Notes: generated by a model from the letters alone, not told the origin. Shown: positions 15,095 through 23,874, counted from the first letter of the stretch. The stretch is DNA of 41,374 bases from Waterburya agarophytonicola KI4 (GCF_020640915.1 NZ_JADWDC010000042.1:1-41374), one strand, 5' to 3'. Program-made: numbers and translations.

Positions 15095-17344
15095 CTAATG
15101 CCAATTTTTCTGAGGCAAAGTAACTTTTACTGTCGTGCCAACATCTATCTCGCTGGTTAAATTAATCTGACCATGATGAAGATCAACGAACTTTTTGACG
15201 ATTAGTAGTCCTAGTCCAGTACCAGGAATGCGACGGACATTTTGACCCCGATGAAAAGGCTCAAATAACTGTTTCAAATAATCTGAAGGAATACCAATAC
15301 CTTGGTCTGTAATTTGTATTTGAACTTCACCTGTCAAAAATTTTAATGTAACTTTGACTTCTCCTCCTTGAGGCGAATATTTGATGGCATTAGATAATAG
15401 ATTAGCCATAATAGATCGCATTAATTTTTCATCCAAATTAACTCTGACTTTTTGTTGAGAACAATCAAAAGTAATCTGATGTTTATTTTCTGCACTAAGC
15501 TGTATTTCTTCAACACATTGACGACACAGTTTTTCTAAGCAGATGAGTTGGGGATTAAATTCCAATTTGCCTGTCTCGGCTCGATTGATAGTTAAAATAT
15601 CGTCGAGCAACTGCACCATATTTTTGACCGAATTTTGAATTCTACTAAGATTGCGCGATCGCTTATGAGGATTTTGCCAAACACTAGGAGAATTTTCCAT
15701 TAGCTGTGCTGCTGCTAACACAGTGCTTAGAGGAGTCCGAAATTCGTGGGAAGCCATGGAGAAAAAACGAGTTTTAATGGCACTGAGTTCTTTTTCTCTT
15801 TCTAATGCCAGACTTATTTCTGACAAACGTTTGCGTTCGGTAATATCTCGCTGTACGGAAATCCAGTGAGTGTATAAACCTCGTTTATTTGCTACTGCCA
15901 CAATACTAAACTCGACCCAAAATTCTGAACCATCCTTACGATAATTAATCGTCTCTACAGTGATAGGTTGCCATGTAGCTAGAGCTGCTCTAACTTTAGC
16001 TAAAGCTTGGCGGTTAGTTTTTGGTCCTTGGAGAATACGGGGGGTTTTGCCGATAACTTCTTTAAGGGTATAGCCTGTAGTGCGGGTAAATGCTTCATTG
16101 ACATAAATAATTCTCGGTCCTGGTTCGTCAATAGGTTCTGCTTCGGTGATCAATACGGCATCGTTGGTATTGATTACTACGGATTGCAATAAACGTAATT
16201 GCTCTGCTTGTTCCTTTTGTTCGCTAATATCCGCCACTACCGCCACAATGCCATTAACTCGATTCTCGCTATCAGTTAAAGGTGCAGCCGAAAAAACGAT
16301 ATCAATTTCTGTACCATCTTTTTTTTGTCGTCTTATTTCTAAACTCGGGGGAGTAGTTCCCTGGAGTATTTTTTGTTTAATAGCATGATATTGATGAACT
16401 TCGGTAGTGTCGATCACAGGATTAGGTTGACCAAATATTTCTGCTTCTTGCCAACCAAACATCTTTTCCGCAGCAGGATTCCAGATGCTAACTCGTTCCT
16501 CTAGATCGACAGTAAAAATAGCCCGAGGAGAAGCTGCAATAAGAGACTGAAGAGTTTGATTAGTATGTCTTAAAGCCTGTTCTGTACGTTGTCGCTCTAG
16601 TATTTCATTTTTTAATGCTTGGTTAGTTTGAGCTAATTCTTGGGTACGGCATTTGACTCTATTTTCCAAATCGGTATTGAGTTGTTTTAGTCGAGTATAA
16701 AGTTCGGACTGTTGGATTGCGATCGCAACTTGAGTGGCTAATTGTTTCATTAGTTCCACTTCTAAAGGTTGCCATTGTCGAGTTTTACTACATTGGTGGG
16801 CAATTAGTAGTCCCCAGAGATAGGGACTTGCAGCTTGAGATGCTGGAGATTGAGATATATTCCTGGTTTCTTGGATTATTGGCACAACTAACTTTGCCTG
16901 GACTCCAAATTGTTTGACAAAGTCAACCAAACACTCTTCTACATCATCCTTTTCAATATTTGTAATGGTGCGAATTTTACCCTGAACATAAGCTTGATGA
17001 GATTCTCTCGGAAAAACTTCTGCGGGAAATATTTGTCCCAAAATATGAGGATAGGGAGATATTACTGTTTCGGTAATCGCACTACCTGTCCCATCTTCCC
17101 CGATACGATAAATTAAAACGCGATCGCAATCTAAAAATTCTCGAACTTTCGTCACCGTTGTGTTTAAGACATCATTCAAATTCAAAGATTTGCCAATTTG
17201 TTGAGCAATTTGATTAATTAATCTTTCTCTCTCGCTTTGTTTCCAGAGATTGATTTCTGCTTGGCGACGACGAATGATTTCTCGACAAATCAGATAATAA
17301 AACAGTAATAAAATAATTAAGAACAATATTGATAATAGTTGCAT
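15095..17344 (-). CDS. membrane-anchored GAF-PAS-PAS sensor histidine kinase
   Basis: This 749-residue sensor kinase has one N-terminal membrane helix (about 3-21), a GAF domain (about 48-215; CDRVLIYRI, phytochrome-like), a short coiled coil, two PAS domains (about 255-375 and 385-505, each with an xDITE/DISEQ ending), a HisKA dimerisation domain with phospho-acceptor His533 (SMASHEFRTPLST), and a HATPase domain (NLLSNAIKYSPQGG, DQGIGIP, GTGLGL). There is no receiver domain. The GAF domain resembles cyanobacterial bilin- or redox-binding GAFs, but the Cys usually needed to attach a bilin is not evident in the expected place (the CDR Cys is at the N-side), so the signal is unknown. The OmpR-type regulator at 19734 is a possible, unproven partner. 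It converges with the acsF stub. Confidence 0.88.
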   Translation of the reverse strand: MQLLSILFLIILLLFYYLICREIIRRRQAEINLWKQSERERLINQIAQQIGKSLNLNDVLNTTVTKVREFLDCDRVLIYRIGEDGTGSAITETVISPYPHILGQIFPAEVFPRESHQAYVQGKIRTITNIEKDDVEECLVDFVKQFGVQAKLVVPIIQETRNISQSPASQAASPYLWGLLIAHQCSKTRQWQPLEVELMKQLATQVAIAIQQSELYTRLKQLNTDLENRVKCRTQELAQTNQALKNEILERQRTEQALRHTNQTLQSLIAASPRAIFTVDLEERVSIWNPAAEKMFGWQEAEIFGQPNPVIDTTEVHQYHAIKQKILQGTTPPSLEIRRQKKDGTEIDIVFSAAPLTDSENRVNGIVAVVADISEQKEQAEQLRLLQSVVINTNDAVLITEAEPIDEPGPRIIYVNEAFTRTTGYTLKEVIGKTPRILQGPKTNRQALAKVRAALATWQPITVETINYRKDGSEFWVEFSIVAVANKRGLYTHWISVQRDITERKRLSEISLALEREKELSAIKTRFFSMASHEFRTPLSTVLAAAQLMENSPSVWQNPHKRSRNLSRIQNSVKNMVQLLDDILTINRAETGKLEFNPQLICLEKLCRQCVEEIQLSAENKHQITFDCSQQKVRVNLDEKLMRSIMANLLSNAIKYSPQGGEVKVTLKFLTGEVQIQITDQGIGIPSDYLKQLFEPFHRGQNVRRIPGTGLGLLIVKKFVDLHHGQINLTSEIDVGTTVKVTLPQKNWH

Positions 17345-17364
17345 ATATCAAACTAACTATCTCT

Positions 17365-17401
17365 AAAAAAAAGCAGGACTGTTTAGTCACGTACAGCCCT
17401 G
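17365..17401 (-). terminator. rho-independent terminator of cpcL
   Basis: On the minus strand CAGGGCTGT (17393-17401) pairs with ACAGTCCTG (17374-17382) with one G-U pair, followed by eight T (17365-17372). It lies 35 bp after the cpcL stop. Confidence 0.85.
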
Positions 17402-17435
17402 GGGAGGAATCTAGTTGAATACTGGCTCAAAATTG

Positions 17436-18185
17436 TTAAATAGTAATCCAGCCAAAAGCTGCTAAAGCTACTGCCAAGGTTAATAAACCGAGTAAACCTG
17501 CACCAGCGAAAGTTAAAATTTTAGCAACCAGTAATACTGGTGCGGGGGGCAAGTATGGTTGACTACTAGACCAAGCATAATCTCCTTCTTGGTGGGCAAA
17601 ATAACCCATGTCCTCTAATTTAGAACGATAATCTGCTCCATAACGGGGCATTCTCGCAAAAGGAGTTTCGCCTTCAATACGCTGAGGTAAGATACGTCTT
17701 CTTTGATAGGGAACAATATCATCACCGAAGTTATCAAGATACTCTTCACTATCTAATAGATCATCAATAAAACCTGCTAGTCCTTTGGTTGCTAACACAA
17801 TTGACCAGGCAAGTTTTTCGCGATCGCTATAAACATTTCGTCCTAAAACCCGCTGAATGCACATTTCCACAAAGCGATAATTACTGTTGGGTTCGTAATT
17901 GCGTCTTCTAAAAGTATCGGAAAGCAATAAACCACGAATAAATTCCCTTACAGTAATCTGACCAGCCCGTAGCTGTGATTCTAAGCTTTTTTCGCGATTG
18001 CTAGCTAAAATCTGCTGTTCATTAAAGATTTGTCGATATGCAGCCCAAATTAACCCCTGAAACTCAGAATTAGAGAGCAGATTTTCTGCATTATAAATCC
18101 AAGATTGTTCATCGCCAGGGATTTCGTAATTCAAAACTCGCTGATTTTGACTTGAAGGTGAATATTCTAGGAGAGGAATCGCCAT
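17436..18185 (-). CDS. cpcL: phycobilisome rod linker with membrane tail, CpcL (CpcG2 type)
   Basis: This 249-residue protein has the phycobilisome linker domain of CpcG-type rod-core linkers (about 15-180): [17 protein letters not shown] at the start, then [50 protein letters not shown] and [16 protein letters not shown]. The C-terminus is a hydrophobic helix (about 217-249, ending [13 protein letters not shown]). That membrane tail is the mark of CpcL/CpcG2 rather than core-linking CpcG1. CpcL anchors core-less phycocyanin rods to the thylakoid and delivers energy mainly to photosystem I, including NDH-1-PSI supercomplexes. It is a single-gene unit with its own terminator. The start ATG 18185 fits the conserved MAIPLLEY N-terminus. 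Confidence 0.92.
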   Translation of the reverse strand: MAIPLLEYSPSSQNQRVLNYEIPGDEQSWIYNAENLLSNSEFQGLIWAAYRQIFNEQQILASNREKSLESQLRAGQITVREFIRGLLLSDTFRRRNYEPNSNYRFVEMCIQRVLGRNVYSDREKLAWSIVLATKGLAGFIDDLLDSEEYLDNFGDDIVPYQRRRILPQRIEGETPFARMPRYGADYRSKLEDMGYFAHQEGDYAWSSSQPYLPPAPVLLVAKILTFAGAGLLGLLTLAVALAAFGWITI

Positions 18186-18379
18186 ATTTATTACTTTATT
18201 TAAACTTTATTTGAAAATTGGAATAATAATAGCTGCAAACTATTTAAGTCCTATTCTTTATGAGATTAGTAGCTAAAAGTAAGTAAAATGGTGAGGAAAA
18301 CGGAAAGAAATCGGAAAGTTTTCCACCAGATCGACTACCAACTAGGAAAAGATTTTTGTCTCAACGTCACCGAAATAAT

Positions 18380-19660
18380 GGGTCTGAAGCCCCGTGGCTT
18401 CTAGCACGGCTTTATATTCTTTGGTATTCATGTGTGATATAACTTGTTGTATGAAGTCAATACTAACAATAGTTTGCAAGCTCAACCCATCTAAAGAAGT
18501 AGTTAAAAAGATTGATACTACTCTTGAGATGTTTGCTGCTGCTTGTAACTATGCCAACAAAGAAGTTAAGCCAGCTATAACCAGCAAAACGACTATTCAA
18601 TCTTTGGTTTATCAAACAATTAGAAGTGAATATAATTTGTCGGCTAACTTAGCTGTTAGGGCTTGCGCGAGGGTTGGTGCTAATCGTAAGACCGCTAAAA
18701 AAGACAAGAAGCCAGTTAAAGAATTTAAGCCAGCTTCGGCTGATTACGATGCTCGGATTTTTGCTTTTCGCGAGGGAGATTGGTCTGTTAGCTTGACCCT
18801 CGTTGGCGGTAGAGAGCATATTCCAATAGTTACCAGTAACTATCAGATTGGTAAGCTCAAGGGCAGTAAGCCAACATCCGCACAACTTTGTAAACACAAA
18901 GATGGTAACTACTATATTCATATTCAAGTAAAGGATGAAGCACCGAAGCCGATTGACTCCGACAACGTAATCGGGGTTGATTTTGGGCGTACTGATATAG
19001 CAGTTACTTCCGACCACAACAAATGGTCTGGCAAAGAAATTCGCGATGTTAGAGACAAGCATTCTAAACAACGCGCTAATCTTCAGAAAAAAGCATCGAA
19101 AGGCACACGCAGTAGCAGACGTAGATGTCGCACACTGCTGAAACGGCTGTCGGGCAAAGAGAAAAGATTTCAACGCCATGTGAATCATGTCATAAGTAAA
19201 ACCATAGTTCTGAGTGCCAAACAATCTAATAGTATTATTGCTATTGAAGATTTGACTGGCATTAGAAAAAGAACTAACCAACAGCCTAGAAGTAAAACTG
19301 AAAGAAGACGTTCTAATTCTTGGGCATTTTTCCAGCTTCGTACATTTCTTGAATACAAAGGACTGATTAATGGAATCGAGGTGTTGCCAGTTAGTCCCCG
19401 TTATACCTCTCAAACCTGTCATGCTTGTATGCACTTGGGCTTGAGAAGCGGAAAAAGATTCAAATGTACGAATAGTATCTGTGGTTGGCATGGCGACGCT
19501 GATGAAAATGCAAGTTATAACTTGTCAATTATTGGTGGGGTTGTAACTCTCCATCGAGGTTCGGATTCTTTGTCTTGTGCATTGGATTCAGGGCTACTGA
19601 AACGCCAGGATTTAGCGATGGGGCAAAAGCCTGTGCGCTTCAGCCAGAGGTGAAGTTACA
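18380..19660 (+). mobile_element. IS200/IS605-type element carrying only tnpB
   Basis: A tnpB gene is flanked by short hairpins typical of this family: GAAGCC-CCGT-GGCTTC at 18386-18401 on the left and CTTCA-N8-TGAAG at 19638-19655 on the right. No tnpA is present, so movement would need a transposase in trans. Exact ends are not fixed by the sequence; the limits are approximate. Confidence 0.65.
18451..19653 (+). CDS. tnpB: TnpB RNA-guided nuclease (IS200/IS605 family)
   Basis: TnpB is the RNA-guided DNA nuclease of IS200/IS605 elements and ancestor of Cas12. From ATG 18451 (MKSILTIVCKLNPSKE) the product has 400 residues. It has a helical/WED-like N-terminal part and a RuvC domain with all three acidic residues: Asp177 in VIGVDFGRTD, Glu266 in IIAIEDLTG and Asp351 in GDADENAS. 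A zinc ribbon is formed by CHAC and CTNSIC. Upstream ATGs at 18394 and 18430 lie in or near the left-end hairpin and are less likely starts. The frame is intact with no stops, so the protein may be active. Long open frames on the opposite strand are artefacts of its composition. Confidence 0.93.
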   Translation: MKSILTIVCKLNPSKEVVKKIDTTLEMFAAACNYANKEVKPAITSKTTIQSLVYQTIRSEYNLSANLAVRACARVGANRKTAKKDKKPVKEFKPASADYDARIFAFREGDWSVSLTLVGGREHIPIVTSNYQIGKLKGSKPTSAQLCKHKDGNYYIHIQVKDEAPKPIDSDNVIGVDFGRTDIAVTSDHNKWSGKEIRDVRDKHSKQRANLQKKASKGTRSSRRRCRTLLKRLSGKEKRFQRHVNHVISKTIVLSAKQSNSIIAIEDLTGIRKRTNQQPRSKTERRRSNSWAFFQLRTFLEYKGLINGIEVLPVSPRYTSQTCHACMHLGLRSGKRFKCTNSICGWHGDADENASYNLSIIGGVVTLHRGSDSLSCALDSGLLKRQDLAMGQKPVRFSQR

Positions 19661-19680
19661 ACATAGATAGTTTCTTTGTA
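19500..19680 (+). ncRNA. possible omega RNA at the tnpB 3' end
   Basis: In characterised IS605-type systems the guide (omega/reRNA) covers the tnpB 3' end and right-end hairpin, with the guide segment taken from the flank. Here that would be about 19500-19655 plus roughly 16-20 nt beyond. This placement rests on the family rule; no promoter or fold was computed. Limits are approximate. Confidence 0.35.
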
Positions 19681-19733
19681 AGTTATAACTAGTCAACTAA
19701 TCATTCTATTACCCCTGAACAAAACGGATTCTG

Positions 19734-20414
19734 ATGCGAATTCTTCTGATTGAAGATGATTTTAATTTAGCAGAGACTTTGGCAGAAGCAATTACTGACC
19801 AAAGATACGTTGTTGATGTGGCTAATGATGGGGAGTCGGCATTAGATTATCTTGAAGTCCTTGATTATGATTTACTTTTGTTAGATGTGATGCTTCCCGA
19901 TTTTAATGGGATCGATCTCTGTCAAAAATTGCGATCGCAAGGATATCAGATGCCAATCCTGATGATTACGGCTTTAGACACAATTAGCGATAAAATCACA
20001 GGATTAGATGCAGGAGCAGATGACTATATCATCAAACCAATAGACTTAGGGGAATTGTTTGCTCGAATTCGCGCCCTATTACGGAGAGGCAGCACTTCGG
20101 TAGCACCCATTTTAGAATGGGAAAAGTTACGATTGAATCCTAGTAGCTATGAAGTCACCTATTCCGAACAACCAATACGTTTAACTCCCAAAGAATATAG
20201 TATTTTGGAGCTTTTATTAAGAAATGGTAGACGAGTTCTCAGTCGTTCCGTAATAATTGACAGTATCTGGTCATTGGAAGCTCTTCCTGATGAAGATACG
20301 GTCAAAGTTCATATTAGAAGCTTGCGTCAAAAGTTAAGAAAAGTAGGTGCGTCAGTAGATTTTATAGAAACTGTTCACGGTATAGGATATCGGCTTAATA
20401 AGGTCAACGATTAA
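19734..20414 (+). CDS. OmpR/PhoB-family response regulator
   Basis: This is a 226-residue two-component transcription regulator. The receiver domain (1-120) has acidic pocket EDD (7-9), phospho-acceptor Asp51 (LLLLDVMLPDFNG), Thr in LMITALD and Lys in IIKPIDLGELFARI. The winged-helix DNA-binding domain (about 128-224) shows RLTPKEYSILELLLRN, LSRSVIIDSIW and DEDTVKVHIRSLRQKLR, then ETVHGIGYRLN. It is alone on this strand, 80 bp after the tnpB element. The histidine kinase at 15095 is the nearest kinase but not adjacent, so pairing is uncertain. Confidence 0.93.
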   Translation: MRILLIEDDFNLAETLAEAITDQRYVVDVANDGESALDYLEVLDYDLLLLDVMLPDFNGIDLCQKLRSQGYQMPILMITALDTISDKITGLDAGADDYIIKPIDLGELFARIRALLRRGSTSVAPILEWEKLRLNPSSYEVTYSEQPIRLTPKEYSILELLLRNGRRVLSRSVIIDSIWSLEALPDEDTVKVHIRSLRQKLRKVGASVDFIETVHGIGYRLNKVND

Positions 20415-20469
20415 CAATCTTGATTTTCTGCTTCAAACTTCCAAGCGATCGCCATTCCCCATCTTTTAG

Positions 20470-21960
20470 CTATCTCAATCTCTCAATTAATTTATCCCCC
20501 ACCCGTAAAGCATTAGCAATGACGGTTAACATGGGACTCACCGCAGCACTAGAAGGAAAGAAACTACTATCAACCACATAGAGATTATCAACATCGTGGG
20601 TACGACAGTTGAGGTCGAGTACGGAAGACTGGGGATCTGATCCAAAGCGACAAGTACCACATTGATGAGCTACTACCTGGATAGGTGCATTACCATAGGG
20701 ATGAATACCACGAGATTTTTTATCTGTCGCTTTCAGAACTTCTTGCCAGCGATACAATAGGCGATCATGAGCTTCTAAGTTATTGGGAGTATAGTCAAGA
20801 TGTAATTTTTCTCCTTCGACATAGACTCTATTTTGGGGATCTGGTAAATCTTCCGTTTGCAACCACCAACCAATGGAGTTTTTAGCTAATTTCTTCAACC
20901 CAAACCCAGGCATTAGTTTCGCTGCGATGGATAAAATTGGGGGAGATTCCGAGAAAATCACGTCTTGCAGGATACCACCTGAGTCTTGAATGTGTCCCAT
21001 GGGGTAAGGAAAATCCTCGTCCCCCCAATAGAAATCATTGATCTGCATACTACGCTGAAACAAACCAGTATTAGGCTTGGGAGACTGTTGTAAAATTACC
21101 GTCATCAGTTGTTTCATTAAGTTACGCCCGACTAAATCGGAACTATTTGCTAGTCCATTGGGATATTTCTCATTTTGCGATCGCAATAGTAAGGCAGCAG
21201 AATTAATTGCCCCGCAGGAAAGCACCACAATATGGCTCATAAAAAGATAAAATTGTCCATTTACCTCTGCTTGAACTCCTTTTACTTCTGTTCCCGTAGG
21301 ATTAGTATGTAAAGCAACTACTTTTGCCGAAGTTTTGAGGGTAATATCACCCCCCGCTTTAATAGCTGGACTCACTCCTGTATCTTCCGAGTCGGTACGT
21401 CCTTCGTCACCAATACCAATGGGGAGATAAGCAGGATGTAAACCGTATTTCGTCAAGCGATCGCCTAATTCTTTAATCTGCTCAATGCGATCGACTGGAG
21501 GCAAGGGGAAATCCTGACTCCGAGGAGGTTCGGTAGGATCGTCCCCAGCTTTCCCGTGAGCCTGATAGAGCTTTTCTGCTGCGGTGTAATAAGGTTCAAA
21601 ATCCTCATAGGTTAAACCCCAGGCGGGAGAAATGCCTTCTTGGTGTTGTACTTGTTCAAAATCTTTTTCCCTGAGACGTAATAAAACCCCGCTATAGATT
21701 TTAGTATTGCCCCCCACACAGTATTTAGTCTGAGGAAAAAATGGTTCACCACCGCGATCGTACCATTGCTCTGGGGCGTGATAGTCTTCTTTTTTAAATA
21801 ACTCATCTTCAACTAATTCTGAGCTTTCTTTAGCGGTAAATTCACCCTGTTCTAATACTAAAATCTTCTTACCCGCATCGGCTAATTTACGGGCGATCGT
21901 GCCACCTCCCGCACCAGTGCCAACAATAATTACATCGTAAAAGCGATCGTCAATAATCAT
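20470..21960 (-). CDS. GMC-family FAD oxidoreductase
   Basis: This is a 496-residue flavoenzyme of the glucose-methanol-choline oxidoreductase family, which oxidises alcohols or sugars. The FAD ADP-binding motif VGTGAGGGTIARKLADAG is at about 13-30, followed by LEQG; CVGGNTKIYSGVLLRL fits the GMC signature 1 region and SCGAINSAALLLRS fits signature 2. The C-terminal part has HQCGTCRFGSDPQSSVLD, NLYVVDSSFFPSSAAVSPMLT and ALRVGD, the usual GMC ending with catalytic His. Start ATG 21960 has GGGAG 5 nt upstream. No signal peptide is seen. The substrate cannot be deduced; no partner gene such as a gluconate dehydrogenase subunit is adjacent. Confidence 0.9.
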   Translation of the reverse strand: MIIDDRFYDVIIVGTGAGGGTIARKLADAGKKILVLEQGEFTAKESSELVEDELFKKEDYHAPEQWYDRGGEPFFPQTKYCVGGNTKIYSGVLLRLREKDFEQVQHQEGISPAWGLTYEDFEPYYTAAEKLYQAHGKAGDDPTEPPRSQDFPLPPVDRIEQIKELGDRLTKYGLHPAYLPIGIGDEGRTDSEDTGVSPAIKAGGDITLKTSAKVVALHTNPTGTEVKGVQAEVNGQFYLFMSHIVVLSCGAINSAALLLRSQNEKYPNGLANSSDLVGRNLMKQLMTVILQQSPKPNTGLFQRSMQINDFYWGDEDFPYPMGHIQDSGGILQDVIFSESPPILSIAAKLMPGFGLKKLAKNSIGWWLQTEDLPDPQNRVYVEGEKLHLDYTPNNLEAHDRLLYRWQEVLKATDKKSRGIHPYGNAPIQVVAHQCGTCRFGSDPQSSVLDLNCRTHDVDNLYVVDSSFFPSSAAVSPMLTVIANALRVGDKLIERLR

Positions 21961-21994
21961 TTTTTCTCCCTTGGTTCTCGGTTATTACTTCGGT

Positions 21995-22255
21995 CTAATC
22001 TTGATAATGAAAACGACAAGCTACAACCAAAATGCTGTCTTTTGCGATTTGATAAACCAGTCTGTGTTCGCTATTAATACGTCGCGACCAATAACCTGAA
22101 AGATTTGCTTTCAAAGCTTCTGGTTTGCCAATTCCATTAAAAGGATTTCGTTGAATATCTTTGATTAGAGCATTAATTTTTTTAAGTAGCTTTTTATCAT
22201 TTTGTTGAAACCATAAATAATCAGCCCATGCTGCTTCTGTAAATGTAAGTTTTAT
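21995..22255 (-). pseudogene. yoeB: YoeB-family mRNA interferase toxin without a standard start codon
   Basis: This is an intact-looking Txe/YoeB toxin body of about 86 residues: KLTFTEAAWADYLWFQQNDK, then KLLKKINALIKDIQRNPF, GIGKPEALKANLSGYWSRRI, NSEHRLVYQI and CRFHYQD with TAG at 21995-21997. Catalytic YoeB residues (Glu in GKPE, Arg in SEHR, His-Tyr near the end) are all present. The frame has no ATG, GTG or TTG before mid-gene: just upstream of AGA ATA AAA CTT there is TGA (22259-22261). Relatives begin M-R-I-K-L overlapping the antitoxin stop; here TTGAAGAATA replaces the expected ATGAGAATA, an extra A plus a substitution. So it starts at ATA (22255), needs a frameshift, or is silenced. 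I favour a recent silencing mutation. Confidence 0.75.
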
Positions 22256-22506
22256 TCTTCAATGAGTTCTCTTTCGATGAACTTACCTTCTTGCGCCGAT
22301 TTAATTGAACCGAGAAGATGGGCTGCATTGGCAGGATTTGATAGTAAATATATTGTCTCTTGCCATGCAGTAAATTCACTCAAAGGCATCACAACAACTT
22401 GACTACCGCGATCGTTTTTAATAATTGTTGGTTGAGTATCAGTAACTACCTGTTCGATTAAACTATCTAATTCTTTGGCTGCTTGTTCGGTTGTTTTAGT
22501 TTCCAT
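22252..22506 (-). CDS. yefM: YefM/Phd-family antitoxin
   Basis: This is an antitoxin of 84 residues from ATG 22506 (METKTTEQAAKELDSLIEQV). The N-terminal half matches the Phd/YefM DNA-binding fold: TQPTIIKNDRGSQVVVMPLSEFTAWQETIYLLSNP. The C-terminal tail FIERELIEE is the toxin-binding part. An upstream start would add 17 Asn/Ile-rich residues and is less likely. The stop TAA (22252-22254) overlaps the start of the YoeB frame, as usual for these pairs. It is expected to neutralise YoeB and repress its own promoter. The gene looks intact although the toxin has lost its start. Confidence 0.85.
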   Translation of the reverse strand: METKTTEQAAKELDSLIEQVVTDTQPTIIKNDRGSQVVVMPLSEFTAWQETIYLLSNPANAAHLLGSIKSAQEGKFIERELIEE

Positions 22507-22624
22507 GTTGTTTTTTATTGTTATGTTTAATATTTTATTTATGGCATTCCGAATCAAATATTAATTCTGGCTTACGATCGTATAAAAAAAGTCTTTACAA
22601 AACTGACAAATAATTTGATAGCAG

Positions 22625-22999
22625 TTACTTACCTTGTTCATTGTTAGACAACCCAGTATTATCAACAAAATCTAACTCTAAATATGTTCTACAAGTAGTG
22701 AGCAAATTTATAACGAGTAAATTAAGAATATGAGTATTTTCTCTGCTGAAGTCACCATTGCTATATTTCTTATAGAAGCCCTCTGAATCACTTTTCAAAT
22801 CTTTATTAGCTTTAGTTTCAATTTTCTTTATTTTATTTTCTAGTAATGAAAAATTTCTAACTATATAAGAAAAATGTTCTTTCACTAATAAAATATCCCA
22901 AGCTAATTTTCTCGCTTGAGTAATTTTTTTATATTCATCTTCAACAATTTCTTGAAATTCTTCACCTGTAGGTAGTACAGGTCTAATTAAATATTTCAC
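22625..22999 (-). CDS. hypothetical protein, possibly truncated
   Basis: This is a 124-residue AT-rich, helical, soluble protein that I do not recognise. Residues 20-70 form charged amphipathic helices (ARKLAWDILLVKEHFSYIV, LLENKIKKIETKANKDLK), and ILNLLVINLLTTCRTYLELD is a hydrophobic helix. The pattern of a helical bundle ending in RTYLxxx recalls HEPN-like or other helical proteins that normally continue further, so the C-terminus may be cut. It stands alone between the antitoxin and the oxidase operon. No function is assigned. Confidence 0.5.
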   Translation of the reverse strand: MKYLIRPVLPTGEEFQEIVEDEYKKITQARKLAWDILLVKEHFSYIVRNFSLLENKIKKIETKANKDLKSDSEGFYKKYSNGDFSRENTHILNLLVINLLTTCRTYLELDFVDNTGLSNNEQGK

Positions 23000-23187
23000 A
23001 ATTATTACCTAGATTGATTTATACAAATTCTATAGATATAGCCACAGTTTATTTAATGTTCTATGAAGCCCTTTTAATTACTTTTAATAAAAACTTCGTG
23101 CTTTAATTTGCGACTTTGCGACTTCGCGTGAGGCTTAAGAAATTTACTAACTATATTTTTTTCAGAACCAATGAAACAGACTTAATA
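23000..23187. other. spacer downstream of ctaE with degenerate repeats
   Basis: This spacer contains the short repeated text TTTGCGACTTTGCGACTTCGCG near 23107-23128 (in part GCGACTT repeated), a kind of low-complexity sequence common in cyanobacterial intergenic regions. I see no gene or clear terminator in it. Confidence 0.3.
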
Positions 23188-23802
23188 TTATTGCCAAACA
23201 TAAATCAAAATAAACAAAACAATCCAAATCACATCAACAAAGTGCCAAAACAGAGAAGTTGATTCTACGCCAAATTGTCCTCCTGCATAATTATTAGGCA
23301 AAAAAGAACGGATTAACATGATGGCTTGTAGCAGTACACCCGTTAAAACGTGCAAACCATGAAAGCCAGTTAATAAATAAAAAATTCCCCCAAAAACCCC
23401 AGAGGTAAAACCAAACTCTAAACCTTGCCACTCTACAGCTTGTCCATAGAGGAAATAGCTACCCATTACCATAGTTAGTAGCCAAAAGATGCGGAAGCCC
23501 CAAAGATTTTCTTTATGTAAAAATCGTTCGGCAATGTATATTACAAAGCTACTAGAAACTAGAATGACAGTATTAATAGCAGGTTCTCTAATTTCTAACC
23601 CCGATACACCAGGGGGCAACCAATCAACGGCAGTAGTTTTATAAACAATATATCCTGCGAAAAAGCTGAGGAAAATTACACTTTCAGATAGCAGGAAGAT
23701 AATAAAGCCCAGCATTCTATTATCTTCTTCTTCATGCTTGTGGGCTACTTGACTGGATTGAGTTAACTTTTCTTGGTTTAAAGTTGGATCTAAACTAGTC
23801 AT
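23188..23802 (-). CDS. ctaE: haem-copper oxidase subunit III (ARTO type)
   Basis: This is subunit III of a haem-copper terminal oxidase, 204 residues with five predicted membrane helices, the short bacterial form. Signatures are FLLSESVIFLSFFAGY in helix 1, FHGLHVLTGVLLQ, and a last helix with SLFWHFVDVIWIVLFILIYVW. It stabilises subunit I and supports proton uptake. It is the last gene of the operon, 72 bp after ctaD with heptameric repeats between. The type is inferred from subunits I and II. Confidence 0.93.
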   Translation of the reverse strand: MTSLDPTLNQEKLTQSSQVAHKHEEEDNRMLGFIIFLLSESVIFLSFFAGYIVYKTTAVDWLPPGVSGLEIREPAINTVILVSSSFVIYIAERFLHKENLWGFRIFWLLTMVMGSYFLYGQAVEWQGLEFGFTSGVFGGIFYLLTGFHGLHVLTGVLLQAIMLIRSFLPNNYAGGQFGVESTSLFWHFVDVIWIVLFILIYVWQ

Positions 23803-23828
23803 AATTATTATTCACTACCTATTACTTT

Positions 23829-23870
23829 TTACTTGCTACTCGCTACTCGCTACTTGCTACTTGTTACTTA
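23829..23870. repeat. heptameric tandem repeat between ctaD and ctaE
   Basis: Six successive 7-mers of the form (C/T)TACT(C/T)(G/A), such as CTACTCG twice and CTACTTG twice, fill the spacer. This is the short tandemly repeated (STRR) type known from cyanobacteria. It is inside a transcribed operon spacer. Confidence 0.75.
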
Positions 23871-23874
23871 AAAA

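Noticed and set aside
18649-19491. Long open frame on the minus strand opposite tnpB (280 codons)
   Set aside because: It is antisense to a well-supported TnpB, has no recognisable family, and its composition follows from the TnpB codons.
15095-20414. Histidine kinase and OmpR regulator as a defined two-component pair
   Set aside because: They are on opposite strands and separated by cpcL and a mobile element; adjacency does not support pairing, so it is left only as a possibility.
23829-23870. Heptamer array as a CRISPR array
   Set aside because: Units are 7 bp and contiguous, with no spacers and no cas genes nearby.
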